A stretch of 24,506 bases of DNA from JBCBKP01 sp038746265. GTDB taxonomy: Bacteria > Planctomycetota > Phycisphaerae > Phycisphaerales > UBA1924. Below the pieces are notes generated by a model that saw nothing but the letters and a program-made list of their open reading frames with translations, was not told the DNA's origin and did no database searches. Shown here in pieces: positions 6,557-16,670 of this stretch (within the stretch, counting starts at the first letter, position 1; each line of letters begins with the position of its first letter). The translations under genes and the position numbers were made by a program. Location: the NCBI GenBank assembly GCA_038746265.1, contig JBCDKU010000041.1, forward strand, positions 1 through 24,506, given 5' to 3'.

Positions 6557-7663
6557 GTGACGCTGCGAAGGGGCGGACCGATCCTGTGTGCTCTTGCCGC
6601 GCCGGCGCTGCTCGCCGGCTGCGGCGATTCCGCGCCCGCCGAGGGCGGGCCGCTCAACGTCGCCCGCACGTTCGGTGAGCCCGGAACCTTCCCGGGGCAG
6701 TTCGCCTACGCCCGCGCGATCGAAGCTTACGAGGACGACGACGGCCGCGAACTGCTCGTCGTCGTTGATAAAGCCGCCCGCATGCAGATCCTCGACGCCG
6801 AGACGGGCGACTGCCTCGCCGGCTGGAAGACCCCCGAGTGGGAGCTCGGCAAGCCCGTCGGCCTCCACGTCGGGCCCCACCCGACTATCCGCGGCGAGCG
6901 CGCCCTCTGGGTGGGCGACACGCACTACCACCGCATCCTCGTCTACGAGCTGCCCGAGATCCCCGATTCTGCGGGCAGAATCGAGTTCAATCCCAAGGAT
7001 CCCCTCCTGACCTTCGGCTCTTTCGGAACCGAGCCGGGCCAGTACGTGTACGTCACCGATGTGGCGGTCCTGCCCGCAACCGATCCCGACGCACCCTCGC
7101 CCGTCGAGCGGGTCTATGTCGGCGAGTACGGCGGCAACGACCGGATCACCATCCTCGAACCCGCCCTCACGCAAGAAGGCCAAGCCACGTTCGAGGCCGT
7201 CTCGACCTTCGGGATCTTCGGCACCGGCGACGTCGAGGGCGAAATCCATTTCAACCGTCCCCAATCCATCGAGGTGGACGCCGCCCGCCGCGAACTCGTC
7301 GTCACCGATTCCGGCAACCACCGCGTCGGACGCTTCACGCTGGACGGCGAGCCCATCGCCTGGATCGCAGGGCCCGACCGCATGCACTACCCTTACGGCC
7401 TGCAGCTCGTGGGCGACACCGGCGCCCTCGTCTGCGAGTTCGGCGGCTGCCGCGTCCACCACATCGATCTCGAATCGGGCGAGACCCTCGGCATCTACGG
7501 CGAGCCGGGCCGAAGCCTGGGCCAGCTCAACTCGCCCTGGGGCGTCGCGGTCCTCGGGCGCGAGGCGTTCGTCCTCGATAGCGCGAGCGATCGCGTGATC
7601 GCGTTCAGGAGCCCCGCCAAGCCCCGAGACCCGGTCATCACCGCGATCGGCGGTGCCCGATGA
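6557..7663 (+). CDS. NHL-repeat beta-propeller lipoprotein
   Basis: The protein is 368 residues with a lipoprotein signal: charged start, hydrophobic stretch and lipobox 'LAGC' with Cys22 as the predicted lipid-bearing residue. The remainder has repeated propeller motifs of the NHL type: 'PGTFPGQFAYARAIEAY', 'ILDAETGDCLAGW', 'GEIHFNRPQSIEVDAAR', 'VVTDSGNHRVGRFTLDGE', 'LGQLNSPWGVAVLG', 'VLDSASDRVIAF'. Such propellers usually bind proteins or glycans rather than catalyse. The start is GTG; the ATG at 6549 is out of frame. Its stop overlaps the start of the next gene (ATGA), tying it to the vWA/MoxR operon. A scaffold or sensor role at the cytoplasmic or outer membrane is inferred. The ligand is unknown. 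Confidence 0.82.
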   Translation: MTLRRGGPILCALAAPALLAGCGDSAPAEGGPLNVARTFGEPGTFPGQFAYARAIEAYEDDDGRELLVVVDKAARMQILDAETGDCLAGWKTPEWELGKPVGLHVGPHPTIRGERALWVGDTHYHRILVYELPEIPDSAGRIEFNPKDPLLTFGSFGTEPGQYVYVTDVAVLPATDPDAPSPVERVYVGEYGGNDRITILEPALTQEGQATFEAVSTFGIFGTGDVEGEIHFNRPQSIEVDAARRELVVTDSGNHRVGRFTLDGEPIAWIAGPDRMHYPYGLQLVGDTGALVCEFGGCRVHHIDLESGETLGIYGEPGRSLGQLNSPWGVAVLGREAFVLDSASDRVIAFRSPAKPRDPVITAIGGAR

Positions 7664-10600
7664 CCCCCCTCGTCACGCTCGCTGCGCTCACGGTCGGTCC
7701 GATCGCGTTTGACCGCGCCGAGTTCCTGCTGCTCATTCTGCCGCTCGCGGCCGCCGTGCTCTGGATCGGCCGCAAGAGCCTGAGCGGTCTCGGGGGTGTT
7801 CCCAAGCGCGTCGCGCTGGGTGTCCGCATCGCGGTGATCGTGATGATCTGCGCCGCGCTCGCCGAGCCGAGCCTCCGCCGTGTGTCGAAGGACGCCGCCG
7901 TCATCGCCGTGATCGACGCGAGCCGATCCGTTCCGGTGTCCGAGCGCGAGGCCGTGGACCGCTATGTCGAGGAGCTCGCGCTTGAGTCCGACACGCAGCG
8001 CGACTGGCTGGGTGTCGTGACCGTCGGCCGCGAAGCGCTCGTCCAGTCGCTGCCGAGCATCCGCGTCGAGGGCGTCGAACGGCAGTTCATCGGGCGGGGC
8101 GACGCGACCGATCTTGCCGCGGGTGTCCGCATGGCGATGGCGATCGCGCCCGAGGACACCGCCAACCGCATCCTCCTCGCCTCCGACGGCAACGAGACCG
8201 CGGGGAGCCTGCTCGCCGCTGCCGAAGCCGCCCGCGCCGACGGTGTCCAGATCGACGTCCTGCCCATCGAGTACGAGTACCCCGCTGAGGTCATCGTCGA
8301 TCGCGTGGTCGCGCCGACCAACGCCCGCGGCGGCGAGACGCTCACCGTCAGCGTCGTCCTCACCTCGACCGGCCCCGCCACGGGCCGTCTCGTCCTGACA
8401 GAAAACGGCGACCCCATCGACCTCGACCCCGACCCGGGCTCGGTGGGCCTGCCCATCGAGCTCACGGGCGGCAAGGAAGTCATCGCGATCCAGGTCGAGC
8501 CCACCCGACCGGGGCCGCGCTCGTTCGAGGCGATCTTCGAGCCGGTCTCGGCCGACGGCACGGTCGGCTCGGGCGATTCGATCCTCGAGAACAACCGCGC
8601 GACCGGCGTCACCTTCGTCGGACGCGAGGGCTGGGTTCTGCTCGTTGGCACCGACGAGGCCGAGTACGCCCAGCTCCGCGACGCCCTGATCGCCTCGGGC
8701 ATCCGGCTCGACATCGTCCAGCCCTCGGCGATGCCCTCGACCCTCACCGAGCTCAACGCCTACGAAGCCGTCGTCATCACCAACCAGCCCTCGGCCGCGT
8801 TTACCTACCAGCAGCAGGAGGAACTCCGCCGCTACATCGAAGACTCGGGCGGCGGCCTGCTGATGACGGGCGGCCCCGACGCCTTCGGCGCGGGAGGCTG
8901 GATCGGCAGCCCCATCGAGGACGCCCTGCCCATCCGACTCGACCCGCCCAACAAACGCCAGATGCCGCGCGGTGCGCTGGCGCTGGTCGTCCACTCTGTC
9001 GAGGCACCCCGCGGCACCTACTGGGGCAAGCAGACCGCCAACGCCGCCGTCGATGTCCTCAGCTCCCGCGATCTCGTCGGCATCGTCGAGTTCCAGGGCA
9101 TCGGAGGCACCGACTGGGTCTACCCCATCAGCCCCGTCGGCGACCGCACCGCCGTCCGCCGCGCGATCAACAACCTCCAGTTCGGCGACATGCCCAGCTT
9201 CGACCCCTCGATGCGGCTTGCGCTCGCCGACCTCTCCGCCGTCAACGCCGGGCAGAAGCACGTCATCGTCATCTCCGACGGCGACCCCTCTCTCAACCGC
9301 AGCATCCTGGGCGACTTCCGCAACGCCGGAATCTCGATCTCGACCGTCGGCGTCTTCCCGCACTCCGCGGGCGACTTCCGCTCGCTGCAGACGATGGCCA
9401 ACGCGACCGGCGGCCAGTTCTACGGCATCAACAACAACGCCCAGCTCGCGACCCTACCGCAGATCTTCATCAAGGAAGCCCAGACCGTCCGCCGCACGCT
9501 GATCTGGGAGGGCGACCCCTTCAACCCGGGCCTCGCCGGCATCCCTACGCCCACCCTTCAGGGCATCGGCTCGCTCCCGCCCATCACGGGCTACGTCGTC
9601 GCGGCCGAGCGCGAGGGCCTCGCGCAGACCACCGCCTACGCCACGCAGACCGTGGGCGAAGGACAGGGCGCCGAAGAGGTCCAGGACCCCATCGCCGCCC
9701 AGTGGCAGTACGGCCTCGGTCGTGTTGTCGCGATCACGACCGACGCCGGCGCCCGCTGGGGTCAGGCGTGGGCCGGCTGGCCCGGCTACCGGCAGTTCTG
9801 GGAGCAGCACGTCCGCTGGACGATGCGGCCCACCGGCTCCGCGAACCTACGCGTCGTCACGCAGCAGCAGGGCGACCAGACCGAGATCATCATCGACCTG
9901 CTCGACGACAACGGCGAGCGGATCAACTTCGCCAGCTTCGACGCTCGCATCGCCGCGCCGACGGGCAAGGGCGAGTCCTTCGAGGTCCGCCAGACGGGCC
10001 CGGGCCGCTACGTCGCGGTCGTCGATACAGAAGAGTCCGGCGATTACATCTCATCGCTCCGCTACCGCGCGCCGAACCCGACGGGCGGCCCCGCGATCGA
10101 GGGCTCCGTGCAGGCCGCGATCACGCGCCCCGTTGCCGATGAGTTCCGCGCGCTCGAGACCAACGCCGCCCTGCTCCGCCAGGTCGCCGCGATCACGGGC
10201 GGACGCGTCCTCGACCGCGACCCCACGACCGACGACCCCTGGCGGCGCGAGGGCCTGCGCGAGCCGGTCTCGGCCCGCGCGATCTGGCTCGCCGTGACGC
10301 TTGTCGGCATCGGGCTGTTCCTCGCCGATGTCGCCGTCCGCCGCGTCCGCATCGAGCCCGCCGCGATCGCGAGCTCGATCCTCGGGCTCTTTCGCGGCGG
10401 CAAGCAGAAACAGACCGGCCAGGACCTGGGCGCCCTCCGCACCGCCAAGCGCCGCACCGCCGAGCGCACGGGCGACGAGCATCGCAAGCGGGCCACGAAA
10501 AAGTTTGAGGTCACCGACGCCGACGTCCCCGCGGGCCCCATCGCGCTGTCCGGGGAAGCCGAGCAGCCCGCCAGCTCGGGCCTGCAGAAGGACGACGTCG

Positions 10601-10704
10601 CCAAGCGAGCGAAACAAGCAAAGAACGACGAAGACGCCGAGGGCGGCATGTCGCGCCTCATGAAAGCCAAGCGCCGAGCGCGCGACGAGTTTGGACAGGA
10701 GTAA
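7660..10704 (+). CDS. Large membrane vWA protein with glutamine-amidotransferase-like domain
   Basis: This 1014-residue protein begins with two membrane segments (about 21-36 and 52-68). A vWA-like domain follows, with the metal-site motif 'DASRS' (86-90), 'GDATD' (147-151) and 'LLASDGNE' (Asp176). After beta-rich domains (about 210-310) comes a GATase1-like Rossmann domain (about 318-425) ending in 'GGGLLMTGGPDAFGAGGW'. A second vWA-like domain comes next, in which the expected DxSxS is 'HSVEAPRG', though 'VISDGDPS' (Asp540) is kept. A C-terminal membrane segment lies at about 875-893, followed by a ~120-residue Lys/Arg/Glu-rich tail. This resembles vWA proteins encoded beside moxR in planctomycetes. 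The GATase domain lacks a nucleophilic Cys elbow and is presumably non-catalytic. The gene overlaps its upstream neighbour by 4 bases and precedes moxR by 6. It is likely a substrate or partner of the MoxR ATPase. Confidence 0.85.
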   Translation: MTPLVTLAALTVGPIAFDRAEFLLLILPLAAAVLWIGRKSLSGLGGVPKRVALGVRIAVIVMICAALAEPSLRRVSKDAAVIAVIDASRSVPVSEREAVDRYVEELALESDTQRDWLGVVTVGREALVQSLPSIRVEGVERQFIGRGDATDLAAGVRMAMAIAPEDTANRILLASDGNETAGSLLAAAEAARADGVQIDVLPIEYEYPAEVIVDRVVAPTNARGGETLTVSVVLTSTGPATGRLVLTENGDPIDLDPDPGSVGLPIELTGGKEVIAIQVEPTRPGPRSFEAIFEPVSADGTVGSGDSILENNRATGVTFVGREGWVLLVGTDEAEYAQLRDALIASGIRLDIVQPSAMPSTLTELNAYEAVVITNQPSAAFTYQQQEELRRYIEDSGGGLLMTGGPDAFGAGGWIGSPIEDALPIRLDPPNKRQMPRGALALVVHSVEAPRGTYWGKQTANAAVDVLSSRDLVGIVEFQGIGGTDWVYPISPVGDRTAVRRAINNLQFGDMPSFDPSMRLALADLSAVNAGQKHVIVISDGDPSLNRSILGDFRNAGISISTVGVFPHSAGDFRSLQTMANATGGQFYGINNNAQLATLPQIFIKEAQTVRRTLIWEGDPFNPGLAGIPTPTLQGIGSLPPITGYVVAAEREGLAQTTAYATQTVGEGQGAEEVQDPIAAQWQYGLGRVVAITTDAGARWGQAWAGWPGYRQFWEQHVRWTMRPTGSANLRVVTQQQGDQTEIIIDLLDDNGERINFASFDARIAAPTGKGESFEVRQTGPGRYVAVVDTEESGDYISSLRYRAPNPTGGPAIEGSVQAAITRPVADEFRALETNAALLRQVAAITGGRVLDRDPTTDDPWRREGLREPVSARAIWLAVTLVGIGLFLADVAVRRVRIEPAAIASSILGLFRGGKQKQTGQDLGALRTAKRRTAERTGDEHRKRATKKFEVTDADVPAGPIALSGEAEQPASSGLQKDDVAKRAKQAKNDEDAEGGMSRLMKAKRRARDEFGQE

Positions 10705-10710
10705 CCCACC

Positions 10711-11774
<1,064 letters not shown>

Positions 11775-11778
<4 letters not shown>

Positions 11779-13238
11779 GACTACTCGTCGCGATAATCGG
11801 CGTCATCCTTTGCCTCGTCACATCGAGCGCAATGTGGCAGTTTCCCACCCGTGCGCCTGTCGCGAGAATCGAACACAACCTGCGCTTAAGGATCGAGCAG
11901 GATCAACCCGCGCATGCTGAGCCGTACTTCTCGCTCGCTCGCGCACACAGTCTCGCGTTCAGCAGCGGCGGGACGGAAATCGCGGTAATCGATCGAGAAG
12001 GGCGTGACCTGATAATCCCACCTGATGAGTCAGACCCGGGACCCGGGCCGGATGGCGTTCCATATGTCCCCGAGGGTGCTCCGCCGATCAAGCCGTTGAC
12101 CGGCAGCGAACGTATTCGACACCTTCTTGCATCGATCGAAATGTTCAAGGCAGCGCTAGATCGACCCTTTCATCCCGACAACAAGTGGGGTCACCACTCC
12201 TCTGTTGAACTAGGTCTCGCGTATGTGCTCGAGCATGGCCAGCCGATTGCTGAGCGCCTTGGTTTCCTGCCTCTCGCAATCATCCCACACCCGTCAGAAC
12301 AACGGCTTGAAACGCTGCGAGAGGCCGTCGAGGTTTATTCGTCAGGTGTAGAACGAGAGTCGATGGATTGGCTCCGAGCCTGGGGCATCCTTGAAGACGA
12401 TGCAGACGCGATCCTTGTACTAGTTGAACACGTCAACTCGAACAAGGAGTCTCTCTCGGAGCTCGCGCGGAGGAGAACCACCGAAACATGGCGCGAGCTT
12501 GCTATCGAGTGGTACCTCAAGGCATTTCGGTCGTCGTTCGATCGCGACCTCGCCTCCGATGAGGCGCGGGATTTTTCGGGCAATGGCTACGACGAAACGG
12601 TGAGCTTTGAAGCCGGTTCAAGCTATTTGAGAATGGTTACGGCGCGTGGGGTACAGCCCGATGAGCGTTCTCTGATCGAGGAGGTGAACCGTAAACTTGG
12701 GCAATTAGAGAGTCGCGAATGGAGCACATTCATCACCCCAATCATCCTCTCCCTCTCCCCCCGCCCACTCGCCGACCTCATCGACGACGCCGCCTTCGTC
12801 CCCTTCGACCTCGACGGCACCCGCCGCCCGCAGCGGTGGACCTGGGTCACGCCCGACGCCGCGATTCTCTGTTGGGATCCCGAGCGCACCGGCAGGATCA
12901 CCTCGGGCAGACAGCTCTTCGGGAACGCCACCTTCTGGCTGCTCCCGGAGAACGGCTACGCCGCCCTCGACATGCTCGATGACAACCGCGACGGCGAGCT
13001 CGCCGGCGCCGAACTCACCGGCCTCGCCCTCTGGCACGACCTCAACACCAACGGCGTTTCCGACCCGGGCGAGGTCGTCCCCATCGAGCACACGCCCATC
13101 GCCGGCATCGCGACCACCTACGACTCCACCGAGGGCCGCCACCTCGTGAGCCACGCGGGCCTCCGCCTCGCCAGCGGCGACCGCCTGCCCACCTACGACT
13201 GGATCGCCCTCAGCCCCGAAAGCGAGGCGACGAAGTGA
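11775..13238 (+). CDS. Exported protein of unknown function with paired EF-hands; compositionally mosaic
   Basis: This 487-residue protein begins with a hydrophobic signal or anchor ('LLVAIIGVILCLVTSSA'). Residues to about 315 form an unrecognised, probably helical domain. The C-terminal 170 residues contain 'FDLDGTRRPQRWTWVTPDAA', 'GRQLFGNATFWLL' and two canonical 12-residue EF-hand loops at 402-413 (D-D-N-R-D-G-E...E) and 422-433 (D-L-N-T-N-G-V-S-D...E), so calcium binding is likely. Bases to ~12720 use many A/T-ending and rare codons, including CGG-AGG-AGA for three consecutive arginines. From ~12730 the gene returns to the strongly C-ending usage of the operon. Start is GTG, overlapping the moxR stop by 4 bases. 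A link to the MoxR-vWA system is inferred from position only. Confidence 0.75.
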
Positions 13239-13465
13239 AACGCACAAGACGAATCATCCCGCTCGCCGCCCTCGTGCTCGTCGCGCTCGGCGGCTGCTAC
13301 CAGCGCACCGTCAGCTCCAAAGGCTTCGGCAGCCGCACCCGCGACGTCCACGAGCCCAACGTCAAGACCGGCGACGACCGAGGCCTCCTCGACGGCGCGG
13401 GCGACCTCCTCTTCGGCGAGCCCACCACCGAACGCACCAACCGTCGCTACCGAGCACCCGGATGA
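13235..13465 (+). CDS. Small lipoprotein of unknown function
   Basis: The 76-residue protein has a clear lipoprotein signal: 'MKRTRR', a hydrophobic core, then lipobox 'LGGC' with Cys21. The mature part is about 55 residues, hydrophilic, rich in Arg, Gly and Asp, and has no recognised domain. It overlaps both neighbours by 4 bases (GTGA at its start, ATGA at its end), so it is firmly part of the operon and unlikely to be a chance reading frame. Its codon usage matches the host-like genes around it. It could tether or signal for the vWA membrane complex at the envelope, but nothing in the sequence shows this. Confidence 0.72.
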   Translation: MKRTRRIIPLAALVLVALGGCYQRTVSSKGFGSRTRDVHEPNVKTGDDRGLLDGAGDLLFGEPTTERTNRRYRAPG

Positions 13466-14427
13466 TCCGCCTCGAAAACCCACAACGCGCCGCCACCATC
13501 GACGAGCTGCTCGGCTCCGAGCTCATCGCGCGCATCGGCCAGCTCGATCTCTCCAGCAAAAAGATCTTCGCCGGCAAGCTCAAGGGCGAGCGACGCTCCA
13601 AGAAACGCGGCGAATCCGTCGAGTTCGCCGACCACCGCCCCTACGTCATCGGCGACGACCCCCGACACATCGACTGGAACGTCTTCGGCCGCCTCGACCG
13701 CCTCTTCCTCAAGCTCTTCCTCGAAGAGGAAGACCTCTCCCTCCACGTCGTCCTCGACGCCAGCGCCAGCCTCGACTGCGGCAACCCCAGCAAGTGGCAC
13801 TACGCCCAGCAGCTCGCCATGGCGCTCGGCTACATCGGGCTCGTCAACCTCAACCGCGTCGCCGTCTCCACAGTGGGGGGGCTCATCGATACGGGAGCCG
13901 GCGATCAATCCCGCGACCCCGAGCTCATGCACGCCATCCGCGATCTCCGCGGCAAGCGCCGCACGCAGGAGCTCGCCCGCTTCATCTGCTCGCTGAGGCC
14001 CGAGGGCGACACCAACTTCCCCGAGGCCGCCAAGCGCATCGCGCTGAGCCGCCGGGGCAAGGGCGTCATGGTCGTCATCTCCGACTTCTTCATGAAAGAG
14101 GGCTACGAGCAGGGCCTCCGTATGCTCGTGGGCCGAGGCTACGACGTCATCGCGATCCAGCTCTTGAGCCCCCAGGAAGTCGAGCCCGAGGGCCCGTCGG
14201 GCATCCTCGGTGACCTGAGACTGGTTGATACCGAGGACGGCGACCGGGCCGAGATCACCGTCTCCGCGCCGCTGCTCAAGAAGTACAAGGCAACGCTGAA
14301 CGCCTACTGCCAGCAGCTCCGCGACTTCTGCGCCCGCCGCGAGATGACCGCCATGACCGTCCGCAGCGACACCCCCGTGGACACCCTCCTGCTCGACTAC
14401 CTCAGGAAACGCGGGGTGCTGCGATGA
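13462..14427 (+). CDS. DUF58 family protein (vWA-like), MoxR partner
   Basis: The 321-residue protein carries the DUF58 signature 'RSKKRGESVEFADHRPYVIG' followed by 'DDPRHIDWNVFGR' (45-76), then the vWA-like strand 'VVLDASASL' with the metal-site pattern DxSxS (99-103). DUF58 proteins are almost always encoded next to MoxR ATPases and are thought to be cytoplasmic partners in assembly or regulation of membrane vWA proteins. This version lacks the N-terminal membrane segments of longer DUF58 proteins, so it is probably soluble. 'VISDFFMKEGYEQGLRMLVG' continues the Rossmann-like fold. The gene overlaps both neighbours by 4 bases. Confidence 0.93.
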   Translation: MIRLENPQRAATIDELLGSELIARIGQLDLSSKKIFAGKLKGERRSKKRGESVEFADHRPYVIGDDPRHIDWNVFGRLDRLFLKLFLEEEDLSLHVVLDASASLDCGNPSKWHYAQQLAMALGYIGLVNLNRVAVSTVGGLIDTGAGDQSRDPELMHAIRDLRGKRRTQELARFICSLRPEGDTNFPEAAKRIALSRRGKGVMVVISDFFMKEGYEQGLRMLVGRGYDVIAIQLLSPQEVEPEGPSGILGDLRLVDTEDGDRAEITVSAPLLKKYKATLNAYCQQLRDFCARREMTAMTVRSDTPVDTLLLDYLRKRGVLR

Positions 14428-16580
14428 CCTTCGCCACCCCCTGGCTCGCCGCCATCGCCGCCGCGATCGCCGTCCCGGCGCTCGTCATCCTCTACTTCCT
14501 CAAGCTCCGGCGGAAGAACGTCGAGGTCTCGACCACGCTGCTCTGGAAGAAAGCCATCGAGGACCTCCAGGCCAACGCCCCCTTCCAGAAGCTCCGCAAG
14601 AACATCCTCCTGCTCCTCCAGCTCCTCGCGCTCGCCGCCGCGCTGTTCGCGCTCGCGCAGCCGCAGACCGAGACCGTGACCGGCGTCTCCAACCGCCACG
14701 TCCTGCTCATCGATCGCTCCGCGTCCATGGCAGCACGCGACGGCAGCTCCGACGGCCTCACCCGCCTCGAAGCCGTGAAGCAGGCCGCCCTCGACCAGAT
14801 CGACAACCTCGCCGAGTCGGGCGTGCTCCAGTCCGGGCGCTCCGACGAGGCGATGGTTATCGCGTTCGACAAGGAAGCGGAGGTCATCCAGCGCTTCACG
14901 ACCGACAAGCAGGCCCTCCGCCGCGCCGTCGAGCGCATCGAGCAGACCGACGTGCCGGGCTCGATCTCCGAAGCCTTCAACCTCGCCCAGGCCCACCGCC
15001 CGCGCCGCCTCCTCCGCGACGACGCGGGCGGCACGCAGGAAGCCACCCTCGTCGAGATCGAGGGCCAGACCGCGGGCGAGCCGCAGACCTTCCACCTCTT
15101 CACCGACGGCCGCTTCGCCGACGCCGACACCTTCACCCCGCGCTCCGATGACGAGGTGATCTTCCACGCCGTGGGAGACGAGAACGCCGCCAACGTCGGC
15201 ATCGTGGGCCTCCGAGCCGAGCGTGCCTACGACAACCCCGACAAGCTCAGCGTCTTCGTCGCGCTCCAGAACGCCAGCGACACCGCACGGCCCGTCGAGC
15301 TCGAGCTCAAGCTCGACGACCAGACGGTTGCCGTCCGCGACCTCGAGCTCCCCGCCGCGACCGTCCCAGAGGCCGAGGTCGAGAGCTCGAACTCAGAACG
15401 CATCGACGACACCGAGGTCGTCGCCAACGTCCGACCCGAGCCCGGCACGGGCGGCCTGGTCTTCGAGCTCGACCGACCAGAGGCCGCGCTCGCCGAGGTG
15501 CGCGTCCGCACGAAGTCAGCGCTCCAGGGTGATCTGCCGCGCGACGCCTTCCCGACCGACGACGTCGGCCGCCTCGCGATCCCGCCCGCCAAGCGCACCA
15601 CCGTCGCCGTCGTGACCGCCGGCAATCTCTTCTTGGTCGAAGCTCTGGGCGGGCTCCCGCTCGCCAAGCTCCAGCGCTTCACGCCCGCGCAGTTCAACGC
15701 TCTCCCGGAAGACCAGCGGACCGCCTTCGACGTCGTCGTCCTCGACGGCGTCCTCCCTCCCGACATCCCCGACGGCCGCGCCCTCCCGCCCGGCCGCTGG
15801 CTTGTCTTGGGCGCGATCCCAGAGGGACCCGAGACCTTCACCGACGCCGGCGAAGCGCCCGGCGGCCGCTTCCTCGACTGGTCCCGCGACCACCCCATCC
15901 TCCGCAACCTCACCCTGCAATCGATCTTCTTCGGCGCGATCCGCAAAGCCGAGCTCACCGAGGATTCCGTCGCGCAGGTCATCGCCGACACCCCCTTCGG
16001 CCCCGGCATCCTCGAGGTCACCGCCCTCGACTACCGCGCGATCGTCACGACCTTCGCGCCCGACAACTCCAACTGGCCCTTCGATATCAGCTTCGTCGCG
16101 TTCTTCGCGGGCGCGATCCAGGACCTCGCGGGCACCGTCGCCCGCGTGAGCGACGACCAGCAGCGCGAAGCCGCCCCGGGCGAGATCCTCGCGGACCGCG
16201 TCCCCGCCGGCGCGACCGCCGTCCGCGTCCGCCTCCCCGACGGCTCCGCCCGCGACCTCGAGCCCAGCCCCGACGGCCGCGTCGCCTACGGCCCGCTCCG
16301 CCAGACCGGTCTCTACACCCTCGAATGGTCAGGAGATGCAGGGCTAACCGACATCGAAGAGGGCAACCGCGTCCGCCGCCGCTTCGCCGTCAACCTCCTC
16401 GACCCCCGCGAGTCCGACGTCGCCGCCCAATCCGCCGTCGCGCTCGCCACCGAGGTCACCGCCGCAGCCAGCGACGGCGAAGTCCAATCGATCCGCCGCT
16501 ACTGGCCCTGGCTCCTCGCCGCCATGCTCGCGATCATGCTCTTCGAGTGGTACGTCTACAACCGCAAGGTGTATCTCTGA
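14424..16580 (+). CDS. BatA-like membrane protein with vWA domain
   Basis: The 718-residue protein has the BatA (aerotolerance-type) N-terminus: a first membrane segment ending in 'LVILYFLKLRRKNVEVSTTL', a loop, and a second membrane segment 'NILLLLQLLALAAALFALAQ'. The vWA domain follows with an intact metal-site motif 'DRSAS' (97-101) and 'FTDGRFAD'. The middle region is beta-rich and probably extracytoplasmic. A C-terminal membrane segment (about 694-712, 'WPWLLAAMLAIMLFEWYVYN') ends the protein. It is the last gene of the operon and overlaps the DUF58 gene by 4 bases. With MoxR and DUF58 it completes the standard set. The cargo or pathway served by such systems is known in only a few bacteria, so the role here is open. 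Confidence 0.92.
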   Translation: MTFATPWLAAIAAAIAVPALVILYFLKLRRKNVEVSTTLLWKKAIEDLQANAPFQKLRKNILLLLQLLALAAALFALAQPQTETVTGVSNRHVLLIDRSASMAARDGSSDGLTRLEAVKQAALDQIDNLAESGVLQSGRSDEAMVIAFDKEAEVIQRFTTDKQALRRAVERIEQTDVPGSISEAFNLAQAHRPRRLLRDDAGGTQEATLVEIEGQTAGEPQTFHLFTDGRFADADTFTPRSDDEVIFHAVGDENAANVGIVGLRAERAYDNPDKLSVFVALQNASDTARPVELELKLDDQTVAVRDLELPAATVPEAEVESSNSERIDDTEVVANVRPEPGTGGLVFELDRPEAALAEVRVRTKSALQGDLPRDAFPTDDVGRLAIPPAKRTTVAVVTAGNLFLVEALGGLPLAKLQRFTPAQFNALPEDQRTAFDVVVLDGVLPPDIPDGRALPPGRWLVLGAIPEGPETFTDAGEAPGGRFLDWSRDHPILRNLTLQSIFFGAIRKAELTEDSVAQVIADTPFGPGILEVTALDYRAIVTTFAPDNSNWPFDISFVAFFAGAIQDLAGTVARVSDDQQREAAPGEILADRVPAGATAVRVRLPDGSARDLEPSPDGRVAYGPLRQTGLYTLEWSGDAGLTDIEEGNRVRRRFAVNLLDPRESDVAAQSAVALATEVTAAASDGEVQSIRRYWPWLLAAMLAIMLFEWYVYNRKVYL

Positions 16581-16590
16581 GACAAAGAGC

Positions 16591-16608
16591 CCCCAGCGTG
16601 AGCTGGGG
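16591..16608. terminator. GC-rich hairpin after the vWA operon (terminator or REP-like palindrome)
   Basis: CCCCAGC (16591-16597) and GCTGGGG (16602-16608) form a perfect 7-bp stem closed by GTGA, which in RNA is a GNRA-type tetraloop. It starts 11 bases after the stop of the BatA-like gene. No U-run follows on the plus strand, so intrinsic termination would be weak; on the minus strand it is followed by GCTCTTT. It may instead be a dispersed palindromic repeat. Confidence 0.45.
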
Positions 16609-16670
16609 AAAGAGCACGCAGCACAGCCAATCAAAGTGGTGCTGCACGAACCCAGCTCAACCCCGCCGAA

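Noticed and set aside
7495..9363. 622-codon minus-strand frame across the vWA/GATase gene
   Set aside because: Shadow of a clearly real gene; low-complexity Asp/Gly/Arg-rich translation without start context.
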